The notes beneath the pieces were generated by a model. That model was not told where the DNA came from and searched no databases. It saw nothing but the letters and a program-made list of their open reading frames with translations. From Acinetobacter amyesii (GTDB lineage: Bacteria > Pseudomonadota > Gammaproteobacteria > Pseudomonadales > Moraxellaceae): DNA of 64,000 nucleotides. Positions 1-7,993 of the stretch are shown here, in pieces (the stretch's first letter is position 1; every line of letters begins with the position of its first letter). The DNA lies in contig NZ_MVKX01000001.1 in the NCBI RefSeq assembly GCF_002018365.1, positions 609,178 through 673,177 on the forward strand, given 5' to 3'. Position numbers and translations under genes: made by a program.

Positions 1-63
1 TGGTTTACCTGGTTGGTAAGGCTTTAGCTTTGCAATGCCTTCATTGGCTGGGACAAACGTCAT
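1..63 (-). CDS. hisC: Histidinol-phosphate aminotransferase, N-terminal fragment
   Basis: Only the first 21 codons lie inside the window; the gene continues past the left edge. The start ATG is the complement of bases 61-63, with a GGAAG ribosome-binding site a few bases upstream. The peptide ends in the motif AKLKPYQPGKP, which matches the conserved N-terminus of HisC proteins encoded directly after pheA in pseudomonads (PLP-dependent transamination of imidazole-acetol phosphate, often also of aromatic keto acids). The 69-base gap to pheA on the same strand suggests cotranscription. The call rests on this short motif and on context. Confidence 0.65.
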   Translation of the reverse strand, partial: MTFVPANEGIAKLKPYQPGKP

Positions 64-132
64 TTTACACTTCCAGTTTTTTCAAATGATGAAGGTGATC
101 AACTCCTGATGGAATTGATCACAGTTGTGATC

Positions 133-1242
133 TTAAAGAACAGCAATCGGATATGAACCCAATACACGAATTTCTTTAACCAATGGACGAATTTCTTCAA
201 TCGCTGCTTTGACATTGTCTTGTTCTACATGACCCTCTAAGTCAACAAAGAAGACATAGGCCCATTTTTCAGGCAATGCAGGACGTGTTTCAATACTGGT
301 CAAACTGATATTGTGTTTTGCAAATGGTGCAAGAATTTCAAGCAACGCCCCTGCACGGTCATGCGCTGAAATCAACAATGATGTTTTATCATTGCCAGAT
401 GGTGGCACTTTCTCACGACCAATCACCAAGAAACGTGTGGTGTTTTCAGGATTGTCTTCAATATTGCTATGCAAAATTTCAAGGTTATAGATGTTCGCAG
501 CAACTTCAGAAGCAATCGCCGCAGAGTGCCATTCATTACGAATACGGCGTGCCGCTTCTGCATTTGAACTGAGTGCAACGCGTTCTACACCCGGATAATG
601 AGCATCTAACCAACCACGGCATTGCGCCAAAGTTTGTTGATGGGCATAAATTTGTTTAATACTGTCTTTACGTGTGTTTTCAGACACTAGGAACTGGTGA
701 TGAATGCGCAGTTCAACTTCACCAATAACATTGAGATGTGAAGATTTAAAGCAATCTAAAGTATGGTTCACCACCCCTTCAGATGAGTTTTCAACAGGCA
801 CTAAACCATAGTGTGCGCTGCTTGCTTCAACTTCACGGAACACTTCATCAATTGTTGGTAATGGGCGCACCACAGCGTCTTGACCAAAGTGCTTCAACAC
901 CGCCGAATGTGTATATGTCCCAACTGGACCTAAGAACGCAATACTTTGCGGTGCTTCAAGGGCTAAACAAGCTGACATGATCTCACGGAATAAACGTGCC
1001 ATCGTCACATCAGACAATGGGCCTTCGTTACGATCCATAACTTTACGTAAAACTTGCGCCTCACGTTCAGGACGATAAAACAATGGATTCTCTTCTGCAG
1101 CAAATTTTGCTTTTGCCACAGCTTCAGCTAGTTTCGCACGACGGTTGATAAGTTGTTGAATCTGCATATCAACAGAGTCGATATCTTCACGAATTTGAGC
1201 TAAGTCCAGAGAAGTCGGAGTGTTTTGATCATCGTTGATCAT
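133..1242 (-). CDS. pheA: Bifunctional chorismate mutase / prephenate dehydratase
   Basis: Makes prephenate from chorismate and then phenylpyruvate, the committed step to phenylalanine; cytoplasmic. Three modules are visible in 369 residues. An AroQ-type chorismate mutase lies near residues 10-95 (IREDIDSVDMQIQQL). The prephenate dehydratase has AFLGPVGTYTHSA, PVENSSEG and the TRF catalytic motif in TTRFLVIG. A C-terminal ACT domain carries HDRAGALLEIL and the SIETRP effector motif, so phenylalanine feedback inhibition is expected. The ATG at 1242 is chosen because AAGGG lies about 10 bases upstream; the reading frame stays open to a TTG at 1299, which would add 19 residues outside the family pattern. 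Confidence 0.95.
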   Translation of the reverse strand: MINDDQNTPTSLDLAQIREDIDSVDMQIQQLINRRAKLAEAVAKAKFAAEENPLFYRPEREAQVLRKVMDRNEGPLSDVTMARLFREIMSACLALEAPQSIAFLGPVGTYTHSAVLKHFGQDAVVRPLPTIDEVFREVEASSAHYGLVPVENSSEGVVNHTLDCFKSSHLNVIGEVELRIHHQFLVSENTRKDSIKQIYAHQQTLAQCRGWLDAHYPGVERVALSSNAEAARRIRNEWHSAAIASEVAANIYNLEILHSNIEDNPENTTRFLVIGREKVPPSGNDKTSLLISAHDRAGALLEILAPFAKHNISLTSIETRPALPEKWAYVFFVDLEGHVEQDNVKAAIEEIRPLVKEIRVLGSYPIAVL

Positions 1243-1815
1243 TGTTATGTCGCCCTTCAAAAAAATTTTGCAAACAGTATAACAATAGTTAGCTTTCAAA
1301 TGTTGCGCAATACGACTTTGATGGTTTCAGCCTTAAAAACATACAGTTGATTAAAGCTTCATCAGCTTAACTTAAGAGCCAAAACAGCCAAACTGATAGG
1401 TCAAGCTATAATTGAGACAAATCTTACCTTTTGACAGCTTTATTGATCATTCAACTTAAGCAGCACAATAAATAGACCTTCTCTTTTCATCTAAATTTGC
1501 ATCAGATCCATCCCCTTATATAAGCTCACCAATTCATCTGTTTCATTGGTCATTTCAGTTTTAAATTTTGCTCTCAATACTTGAAGCAAAATAAAAAAAT
1601 TCAAAACTTGGCTTTCATGGCATAGAAATAATTTGAAACTTAAAGATGATCTGTATAAACACTTGGTCATTGATCGTTTTTTCAGTGACTTAATAGGCAC
1701 TTTCATCTAGTGTTTACAGTCATTGACGCATTTATTACAAAAGACACAGGTAATTTTTTTCATTGCTTTGTAGTCTAAATATCAGAAAAAAAATAACAGA
1801 CCCATAGGTACAAGT
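1243..1815. other. Intergenic region without a convincing gene
   Basis: About 570 AT-rich bases lie between the divergent pheA and PfpI genes and should hold both promoters. A 71-codon open frame on the minus strand (1491-1706) lacks a good ribosome-binding site and any recognisable motif, so it is not called. I see no strong hairpin or repeat. Confidence 0.5.
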
Positions 1816-2346
1816 ATGCACAAGAAAATTGCAGTGTTAGTGACCTACGATTTTGAAGATATTGAGTACCTTGAGCCTGTGGAGGCCTTTCGAGCCGCTC
1901 GGCACAGCATTATCAATATCGAAGATCAGGTTGGAAAAATCGTTTACGGCATTAAACGCCGTTCCCAGATCACCATTGACCAGAGTATCGACGATGCCTC
2001 TGTGCATGATTTTGATGCCTTGTTTATCCCCGGCGGTTATTCCCCAGAGAAACTCGCTTTAGATGACCGTTTTATCTATTTTGTTCGTAATTTTGCAGAT
2101 AGCCAAAAGCCGATCTTGAGCAGTTGCCACGGTCCACAGTTGTTATTAGAAGCTGGCGTCATACAAGGTCGCCATTTCGCCCAATCTGAAACGCTGAAAT
2201 CTGCTTTGTTAAACGCAGGTGTGGTGGTGTCGGATCAATCGGTTGTAAATGATAATAACCTGTATATATCGTCGCGTAGTACTTTAGATACGCCTGAATT
2301 TATTGAAGTCTGTCTGCAAGTTTTAGGGCAACCGTCATTATCATAG
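1816..2346 (+). CDS. DJ-1/PfpI family protein
   Basis: A 176-residue single-domain protein of the DJ-1/ThiJ/PfpI superfamily (class I glutamine amidotransferase-like fold), cytoplasmic. The nucleophile elbow SSCHGPQLLLEAG carries the family Cys-His pair, preceded by FDALFIPGGYSPEKL, where the oxyanion loop lies, and by a conserved acidic residue early in the protein (DFEDIEYLEP). Relatives include YhbO/PfpI stress proteins, reported as glyoxalase/deglycase-like enzymes or proteases; the exact activity cannot be told from sequence. It is a single gene with AGGT upstream of the ATG and a hairpin terminator after it. Confidence 0.85.
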   Translation: MHKKIAVLVTYDFEDIEYLEPVEAFRAARHSIINIEDQVGKIVYGIKRRSQITIDQSIDDASVHDFDALFIPGGYSPEKLALDDRFIYFVRNFADSQKPILSSCHGPQLLLEAGVIQGRHFAQSETLKSALLNAGVVVSDQSVVNDNNLYISSRSTLDTPEFIEVCLQVLGQPSLS

Positions 2347-2422
2347 GTCTCAATATATTCACTCAAACTCAACTGCATAATCTAATTCAAACACGCAAAT
2401 CTGTAGAAATACATCCTCAAAA

Positions 2423-2450
2423 AAATAGCGAAGTCATCACTTCGCTATTT
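2423..2450. terminator. Bidirectional terminator
   Basis: Perfect 11-bp arms (AAATAGCGAAG and its complement) around a 6-base loop, with A-rich and T-rich flanks, between the convergent PfpI and acyl-CoA dehydrogenase genes. Confidence 0.85.
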
Positions 2451-2473
2451 TAATTTTCAGCCTGATAATTTGT

Positions 2474-3616
2474 TTATCGACCTAAAATACTTCGTGCCAC
2501 GATTTCTTTCATAATTTCATTGGTGCCACCGTAGATTTGCTGAATACGTGCATCGACAAAGAAACGTGAAATTGGATATTCCGTCATATAACCATAGCCA
2601 CCAAATAATTGAAGTAGATTATGAGCCACTTTCATTTGCATATCGGTAGAGAAGCTCTTGAGTGCTGCTGCAGTTTCAACATCAAGTTTGCCTTGCATAT
2701 AAAGCTCAACATTTTGATTATAAAACGCCGCTGTAGCCAATTCGTCAATCTTAGCCTGCGCCAATACAAAACGTGTATTTTGGAACTGTCCAATCGCCTG
2801 TCCGAACGCTTGACGCTCTTTGACATACTGCGTTGCCACATCAATGGAACCACGAATCGCACCAATTGCAGTCGAGGCAATTGCGGTACGTTCACGCGGT
2901 AACTCTTGCATCAAGTAAGCAAAGCCTTGTCCAGCTTGACCCAAAAGTTGCTCTTTCGGTACTTTGACATTGTCATAAAACAACTCTGAAGTGTCTTGCG
3001 CATGCAGTCCAATTTTGTCGAGGTTAGTGCCCTTCTTAAATCCATCCAAATGTGTGTCGACTAAAAGTAATGACACGCCTTTAGCACGTGCTTGTGGATC
3101 GGTTTTCGCAGCCAATACCACTAGGTCTGCATGTTGACCATTTGAAATAAAAGTTTTCGAACCATTGAGCAGATAATGATCACCCTGCAAAATCGCACTA
3201 CTGCGCATAGACTGTAAGTCCGAACCTGCACCAGGCTCTGTCATACCAATGGCACCGACCACTTCACCTGTGACCATTTTCGGTAACCAATGTTGTTTTT
3301 GTTCTTCTGAACCAATGTGCAAAATATACGGTGCTGCAATTTCAGAATGGCATGAAATACCTGTCGATAATGCACTAAAACCTGCGCGCGCAGATTCTTC
3401 AACTAGCATCAGTGAATAATGCGTTGGGACGCCATAGCCGCCATATTCTTCAGGCACATCGACACATAAAAAGCCATTTTCACCCAAGGCATTCCATACT
3501 GAACGCGGCATAATGCCTTCACGTTCCCATTGCTCATAATGTGGTGCGACATGCTCTGCCATAAAACGGCGAAAGTTATCTCGAAATAATTCTAAGTCTG
3601 CATCATAAGCCAGCAT
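2474..3616 (-). CDS. Acyl-CoA dehydrogenase
   Basis: FAD-dependent alpha,beta-dehydrogenation of an acyl-CoA, passing electrons to ETF. The 380 residues follow the ACAD order: N-terminal helical domain; central beta domain with IGMTEPGAGSDLQ (flavin contacts) and SKTFISNGQHADL; C-terminal helical domain with RQAFGQ and LQLFGGYGYMTEYP. The catalytic base is expected to be the Glu in IYGGTNEIMKEIVAR, as in short-, medium- and long-chain acyl-CoA dehydrogenases. Chain-length preference cannot be assigned. It stands alone with no ETF or thiolase genes beside it. Confidence 0.92.
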   Translation of the reverse strand: MLAYDADLELFRDNFRRFMAEHVAPHYEQWEREGIMPRSVWNALGENGFLCVDVPEEYGGYGVPTHYSLMLVEESARAGFSALSTGISCHSEIAAPYILHIGSEEQKQHWLPKMVTGEVVGAIGMTEPGAGSDLQSMRSSAILQGDHYLLNGSKTFISNGQHADLVVLAAKTDPQARAKGVSLLLVDTHLDGFKKGTNLDKIGLHAQDTSELFYDNVKVPKEQLLGQAGQGFAYLMQELPRERTAIASTAIGAIRGSIDVATQYVKERQAFGQAIGQFQNTRFVLAQAKIDELATAAFYNQNVELYMQGKLDVETAAALKSFSTDMQMKVAHNLLQLFGGYGYMTEYPISRFFVDARIQQIYGGTNEIMKEIVARSILGR

Positions 3617-3730
3617 GTGTTTCTTCCTTGGTTGAGTTTGTTGTTTTGTTGAGCTCCATCCTATTGCAGTTTAGAACGGCCGTCATGCCCAAAAACTAAA
3701 GCGTTCAAATTTGGCTTTGGCCTTGCATAA

Positions 3731-3756
3731 AAAAAGGAAGCCGAAGCCTCCTTTTT
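3731..3756 (-). terminator. Terminator after dctA
   Basis: Stem-loop GGAAGC-CGAA-GCCTCC with one internal mismatch, flanked by an A-tract that reads as a T-tract on the minus strand. It lies about 30 bases beyond the dctA stop. Confidence 0.8.
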
Positions 3757-3787
3757 AAATTACATCTTATACATCACAGCATTAGCC

Positions 3788-5134
3788 TTAGGCATGATGT
3801 GCATTACCTTCTTCTTGCATCTGACGGTCAATTTCTTCAGGGTTTGCCAAAGCAAAATCCAGTTTTTCTTTGTCTAATTGACCCACCCATTTCGCAACCA
3901 CAATCGTTGCCAATGAGTTACCTACAAGGTTCGTTAATGCACGTGCTTCTGACATGAAACGGTCAATACCAAGAATCAATGCCAAACCGGCAACAGGAAT
4001 ATGACCCACAGCAGACAGTGTTGCAGCCATGACAATAAAGCCTGAACCTGTCACACCCGCAGCACCCTTAGATGAGATGAGTAGAACCAACAACAACGTG
4101 ATCTGATGCGAAATATCAAGTGGTGTATTGGTCGCTTGTGCAATAAAGATCGCCGCCATGGTCAGGTAAATAGACGTACCATCTAAGTTAAATGAATAAC
4201 CTGTTGGAATAACCAGACCCACTACAGATTTTTCTGCACCAGCAAGTTCGAGTTTTTTCAACATACGTGGCAGTACAGATTCTGAAGATGACGTACCCAG
4301 TACGATCAAAAGTTCTTCGCGAATCATACGAATCATTTTGAGGATACTGAAACCGCAAATACGTGCAATCGTGCCAAGTACAAGGAAAATAAACAGCAAA
4401 CAGGTAATATAGAAGCAGATGATCAACTGACCCAATTGCGCCAAACTACCGATACCATATTTACCAATGGTATAAGCCATCGCACCGAAGGCACCAATTG
4501 GCGCAAGCTTCATGATCATATTTACAATGTTAAAGAATACATGTGCAATTTGATCAATAAACTTCAATACAGGCTTACCTGCATCTCCAAGTTTATGCAA
4601 CGCAAAACCAAATAATAAGGCAAATAATAGAACTTGAAGAATCTCACCCTCAGCAAACGCACCAACAACGGTGTTTGGGATGATATTCATAAAGAAATCT
4701 TGGGTAGATTGTGCTGCACCAGATTCAACATATTTAGAAATACCTGAAGTATCTAAAGATGCTGGATCTACGTTCATGCCTACACCTGGTTTTGCAATAT
4801 TAATCACTGCAAGACCAATAATGAGTGCGATGGTCGAAACAATTTCGAAGTATAGTAAAGCGACACCACCTGTTTTACCCACAGATTTCATGCTTTCCAT
4901 ACCTGCAATACCACTCACCACGGTACAGAAGATCACAGGTGCAATAATCATTTTAATCAGCTTGATGAAACCTTGTCCTAGTGGATAGAACAATTCACCC
5001 CAGCCTTTTACGTATTGCTCGGTACCATTGATAATTTGCGTGCCACTTGGTGAGAAATGCCCCACCAATACACCCGCAATAATGGCAACGATCACTTGAA
5101 AATATAGTGACTTATAAATTGGTTTTTTAGCCAT
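3788..5134 (-). CDS. dctA: C4-dicarboxylate:cation symporter DctA
   Basis: Inner-membrane carrier of the DAACS family that takes up succinate, fumarate and malate with protons or sodium. The 448 residues align closely by eye with E. coli DctA along their length. Seen motifs are FVKLIKM-like [15 protein letters not shown], the serine-rich hairpin [14 protein letters not shown] (HP1), [15 protein letters not shown] (TM7, cation site) and [13 protein letters not shown] (HP2). The N-terminal region has about 20 extra residues ([15 protein letters not shown]) relative to E. coli, in a periplasmic loop. It is a single gene with its own terminator. A glutamate/aspartate carrier (GltP) is a less likely alternative. 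Confidence 0.93.
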   Translation of the reverse strand: MAKKPIYKSLYFQVIVAIIAGVLVGHFSPSGTQIINGTEQYVKGWGELFYPLGQGFIKLIKMIIAPVIFCTVVSGIAGMESMKSVGKTGGVALLYFEIVSTIALIIGLAVINIAKPGVGMNVDPASLDTSGISKYVESGAAQSTQDFFMNIIPNTVVGAFAEGEILQVLLFALLFGFALHKLGDAGKPVLKFIDQIAHVFFNIVNMIMKLAPIGAFGAMAYTIGKYGIGSLAQLGQLIICFYITCLLFIFLVLGTIARICGFSILKMIRMIREELLIVLGTSSSESVLPRMLKKLELAGAEKSVVGLVIPTGYSFNLDGTSIYLTMAAIFIAQATNTPLDISHQITLLLVLLISSKGAAGVTGSGFIVMAATLSAVGHIPVAGLALILGIDRFMSEARALTNLVGNSLATIVVAKWVGQLDKEKLDFALANPEEIDRQMQEEGNAHHA

Positions 5135-5300
5135 GACATTACTTCACGATATATTTCTGCTTCAAAGAAATATTCAGTTTTTGTCTATTTTCAAAAAATA
5201 AACAGCCCAAAACCCCTTTGTCTTCGACAAAAGAGCACCAAAGGTATTTGACTTAGCCAAATACAGAAAAACGAAATATGTATGGTGATTAAATAATCAC

Positions 5301-5313
5301 ATCAGGACCTGAT
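5301..5313. promoter_or_regulatory. Candidate operator upstream of dctA
   Basis: ATCAGG-A-CCTGAT is a perfect 6-bp inverted repeat around one base. The half-site ATCAGG recurs at 5331-5336 and 5473-5478 within the same 408-bp dctA/ybiB spacer. The repetition suggests a binding site, but I cannot name the regulator. Confidence 0.35.
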
Positions 5314-5434
5314 ATAAAATCAGCGCATTGATCAGGAGATGAAACACATACTAAAGTAGGTTAAATTTTACCTGTTTTTTAATGGCTTGTTCTGCCACAA
5401 ATGTTAATTTCGGTTAAATAATAGACCGAGTTCA

Positions 5435-5450
5435 TTAGACTATAGTCTAA
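5435..5450. promoter_or_regulatory. 16-bp perfect palindrome
   Basis: TTAGACTATAGTCTAA is fully self-complementary with no spacer, about 95 bases upstream of the ybiB-like ATG and 300 bases from dctA. The form suits a dimeric repressor site; no family can be assigned. Confidence 0.4.
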
Positions 5451-5542
5451 AGACCGCGTTTTTTAAGCCCATTATCAGGCTGAAAAATACCAACTATAGA
5501 AGTAAACTATCCTTAAGTCCTAATTTTAAGCCCAGTATTTGC

Positions 5543-6541
5543 ATGAACAATAAACGAAATATTTACAAAGATTTTGAACATCCTTTTGCGCAATTTGTCC
5601 GTATCGTGGGTAAAGGTAAAAATGGCGCACGTTCGCTCACTTATGATGAAGCCTACCAAGCGTTCAGCATGATCTTAAAAGATGAGGTTTTGGACGTTCA
5701 ATTGGGCGCTTTCTTGATGTTATTGCGTGTAAAAGAAGAATCTGTTGATGAACTCACTGGCTTTGTCCAAGCCACCCGTGATCAACTCAAGTTTAAAAAG
5801 CTTGATGTTGATTTAGATTGGTCATCTTATGCAGGTAAACGTAAACATTATCCTTGGTTTTTATTGGCCGCATTAACGCTGGCAAAACACGGCTACAATG
5901 TCGTAATGCATGGCGCTTCAGGTCATACCATTAACCGCCTTTATACAGAACAAGTATTAGAGTATTTGGGTTTTCCTATTTGCCAAAATGATACAGATGT
6001 GGAACAGCAACTCATACAACGTCATTTTGCTTATATTCCGCTCGACGTCATTTCACCAATACTTAGTGATTTAATTTCACTGCGCAATGTGATGGGTTTA
6101 CGTTCCCCAATTCACACCCTTGCGCGTCTGATAAATCCATTTAATGCCAAAGCCACCATGCAAGCGATTTTCCACCCAGCCTATCGTGGATCACATCAAC
6201 GTGCGGCATTCCAATTGGGTTATCAAAATAGTGCTGTCATTAAGGGTGAAGGTGGTGAATTCGAACGTAACCCCGATGCAAAAACCTTAATTTGTGGCAT
6301 CAAGGATGGTGAAATGTATGAGCATGAACTGCCTAAACTGACGGACAACCGCAGTCCCGTTGAAGAAGAACTTGATTTGGCCGTTTTTAAAGCCGTTTGG
6401 GACGGTCACCAGACACATGAATATGGTGAAATCGCGGTGACTGAAACCATGGGAATCGCACTGTATACCATGGGCGCCGTCGCAAGTTTTGATGAAGCAA
6501 TGCAAACTGCCAAAACCATGTGGGCAAATCGTCACGCTTAA
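5543..6541 (+). CDS. ybiB: YbiB-like glycosyltransferase-fold (TrpD2) protein
   Basis: 332 residues resembling the TrpD2/YbiB branch of the anthranilate phosphoribosyltransferase superfamily. The N-terminal helical part has SLTYDEAYQAFSMIL and QLGAFLMLLRVKEESVDELTGF, as in TrpD. The second domain has VVMHGASGHT and FAYIPLDVISPIL, with RSPIHTLARLINP. E. coli YbiB binds nucleic acid and is under LexA control; catalysis of the TrpD reaction is not expected. No clear LexA box (CTG-N10-CAG) was seen upstream. ATG 5543 is used although its ribosome-binding site is weak. Confidence 0.8.
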   Translation: MNNKRNIYKDFEHPFAQFVRIVGKGKNGARSLTYDEAYQAFSMILKDEVLDVQLGAFLMLLRVKEESVDELTGFVQATRDQLKFKKLDVDLDWSSYAGKRKHYPWFLLAALTLAKHGYNVVMHGASGHTINRLYTEQVLEYLGFPICQNDTDVEQQLIQRHFAYIPLDVISPILSDLISLRNVMGLRSPIHTLARLINPFNAKATMQAIFHPAYRGSHQRAAFQLGYQNSAVIKGEGGEFERNPDAKTLICGIKDGEMYEHELPKLTDNRSPVEEELDLAVFKAVWDGHQTHEYGEIAVTETMGIALYTMGAVASFDEAMQTAKTMWANRHA

Positions 6542-6587
6542 ATAAGCAGATATGAAGCAACAAATTTAGGCATGCATCAGCCAATAA

Positions 6588-6614
6588 AAAAAGCCAGCAT
6601 TAAGCTGGCTTTTT
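6588..6614. terminator. Bidirectional terminator
   Basis: AAAAGCCAGC, a 5-base loop, then GCTGGCTTTT, between two convergent genes. Confidence 0.88.
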
Positions 6615-6633
6615 CAATCAGAAAGAAAACGGA

Positions 6634-6900
6634 TTAAACAAAACGAATCGGCTTGAACTCAGGTTCTTCCACATGTGAGTCGCAATGCTCATCTTCTTCT
6701 TTGGTCCCTCGGTCGATATAACCGCTACGCTCATCTTCTGGCAAATGTTTAATTTCCCATGCATACACCGCTTGCATACAAATTTGACGTTGTTCTTGAG
6801 TCAGCGCTACACCATTTGGCCATTTACCAATTTCAATTGCCGTTTTTAACCGACCAACAATTTCAGGATCGAGTACGGCAAGCATCTGTTCAATATTCAT
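6634..6900 (-). CDS. DUF1315 (YeaC-like) protein
   Basis: Small acidic cytoplasmic protein of 88 residues. The N-terminal half (LDPEIVGRLKTAIEIGKWP, then GVALTQEQRQICMQAV) matches the YeaC/DUF1315 pattern of TPE..RL..A.E.GKWPDG..LT.EQ. The C-terminal third is Glu/Asp-rich and variable. The ATG sits 2 bases after the nadK stop, so the two genes are very likely cotranscribed. No function is known for the family. Confidence 0.8.
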   Translation of the reverse strand: MNIEQMLAVLDPEIVGRLKTAIEIGKWPNGVALTQEQRQICMQAVYAWEIKHLPEDERSGYIDRGTKEEDEHCDSHVEEPEFKPIRFV

Positions 6901-6902
6901 AA

Positions 6903-7841
6903 TTAATCCTGCTTTAATGAGTCAAAATCTTGGTTCCAGCCTAGCTTGGTACGACAAGCCATATAGAAGTCATAACCAGGTGGATGTAATAAGTTGAGCT
7001 TAAATGGATGTTTGCGGATATGTAAACTATCGCCTACACCCAATGATACACTGTGTTGACCATCGGCACTGACCATTGGTAGAACACGATTTTCACGAAT
7101 CAAAATTTTAATTTCACTTTGTCCGCCCACGACAATCGGCCGTGACGACAAAGTATGTGGATGCATTGGTACTAAGGCAATCGCATCCATACTTGGGTGG
7201 ACAATCGGACCACCACCAGATAATGCATAAGCTGTAGAGCCGGTTGGTGTCGAAACAATTAAACCATCACTGTGTTGGCGGTACACATATTGGCCATCGA
7301 TATTCAGTTCAAAGTCGATCATATGTACCGATTTACCTGAATGCAGCACAATATCATTTAAAGCCACAGCATCATAAATCGACTCACCTTTCGAGCGAAT
7401 TTCCATTTCCAGCAAGAAACGTCGGTCTAGCTGAAACTCACCTTTGAGCACTTGATCTAACTTGAAAATCACTTCTGTCGGTTTGATATCGGTCAGGAAG
7501 CCCAAACGACCACGGTTCACCCCAATCACAGGGGTATTGTATTTCACCAAGGCACGTGCGGCATGAAGCAATGAACCATCACCGCCGACAACGATCACCA
7601 AATCGACAACTTCACCCAATAAATTACGGCTGACTGTCTGAGTATTATTGTAGGGAACCAGCTGCGCTGTTTGCGTATCAAATACAGGATGTAATCCCAA
7701 ACTCAAAATATGATCGTGGATCAAACATAGGGTTTCGATCACTGATGATTTGTCTGGACGACCAATCAACCCAATGTTTCGAAATGATTTATGTGAAATT
7801 TGCACCTGCGCTTTTGCTCCGCTTCGCCTCATTGGTATCAT
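6903..7841 (-). CDS. nadK: NAD kinase
   Basis: ATP-dependent phosphorylation of NAD to NADP; cytoplasmic. The catalytic GGDGS motif is in VIVVGGDGSLLHAAR, followed by GVNRGRLGFLTDI, the NE/D-type motif ALNDIVLHSG, and the glycine-rich SDGLIVSTPTGSTAYALSGGGP. The start is uncertain. The frame opens with ATG at 7841 and has another ATG at 7832. Family similarity starts only around IGLIGRP, and homologues I recall begin near a GTG at 7805 that has GGAG about 11 bases upstream. The true protein is therefore 300-312 residues. Confidence 0.93.
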   Translation of the reverse strand: MIPMRRSGAKAQVQISHKSFRNIGLIGRPDKSSVIETLCLIHDHILSLGLHPVFDTQTAQLVPYNNTQTVSRNLLGEVVDLVIVVGGDGSLLHAARALVKYNTPVIGVNRGRLGFLTDIKPTEVIFKLDQVLKGEFQLDRRFLLEMEIRSKGESIYDAVALNDIVLHSGKSVHMIDFELNIDGQYVYRQHSDGLIVSTPTGSTAYALSGGGPIVHPSMDAIALVPMHPHTLSSRPIVVGGQSEIKILIRENRVLPMVSADGQHSVSLGVGDSLHIRKHPFKLNLLHPPGYDFYMACRTKLGWNQDFDSLKQD

Positions 7842-7993
7842 ATCACTAACAGAAATGATTTAAAAAAACTTTAAAGTTTCGACTTTAGTGAAGTAGCTTC
7901 CAATATTTTGCATACATATAACAGTTTAAATATTGCAAAATACTGAAAAGCTTCGCATGATTAGCAAAATTTCTCAGGGTTTTATCACTATTT

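Noticed and set aside
1491..1706. 71-codon minus-strand open frame between pheA and the PfpI gene
   Set aside because: No ribosome-binding site, no recognisable motif, biased towards Lys/Leu/Phe as expected from AT-rich noise.
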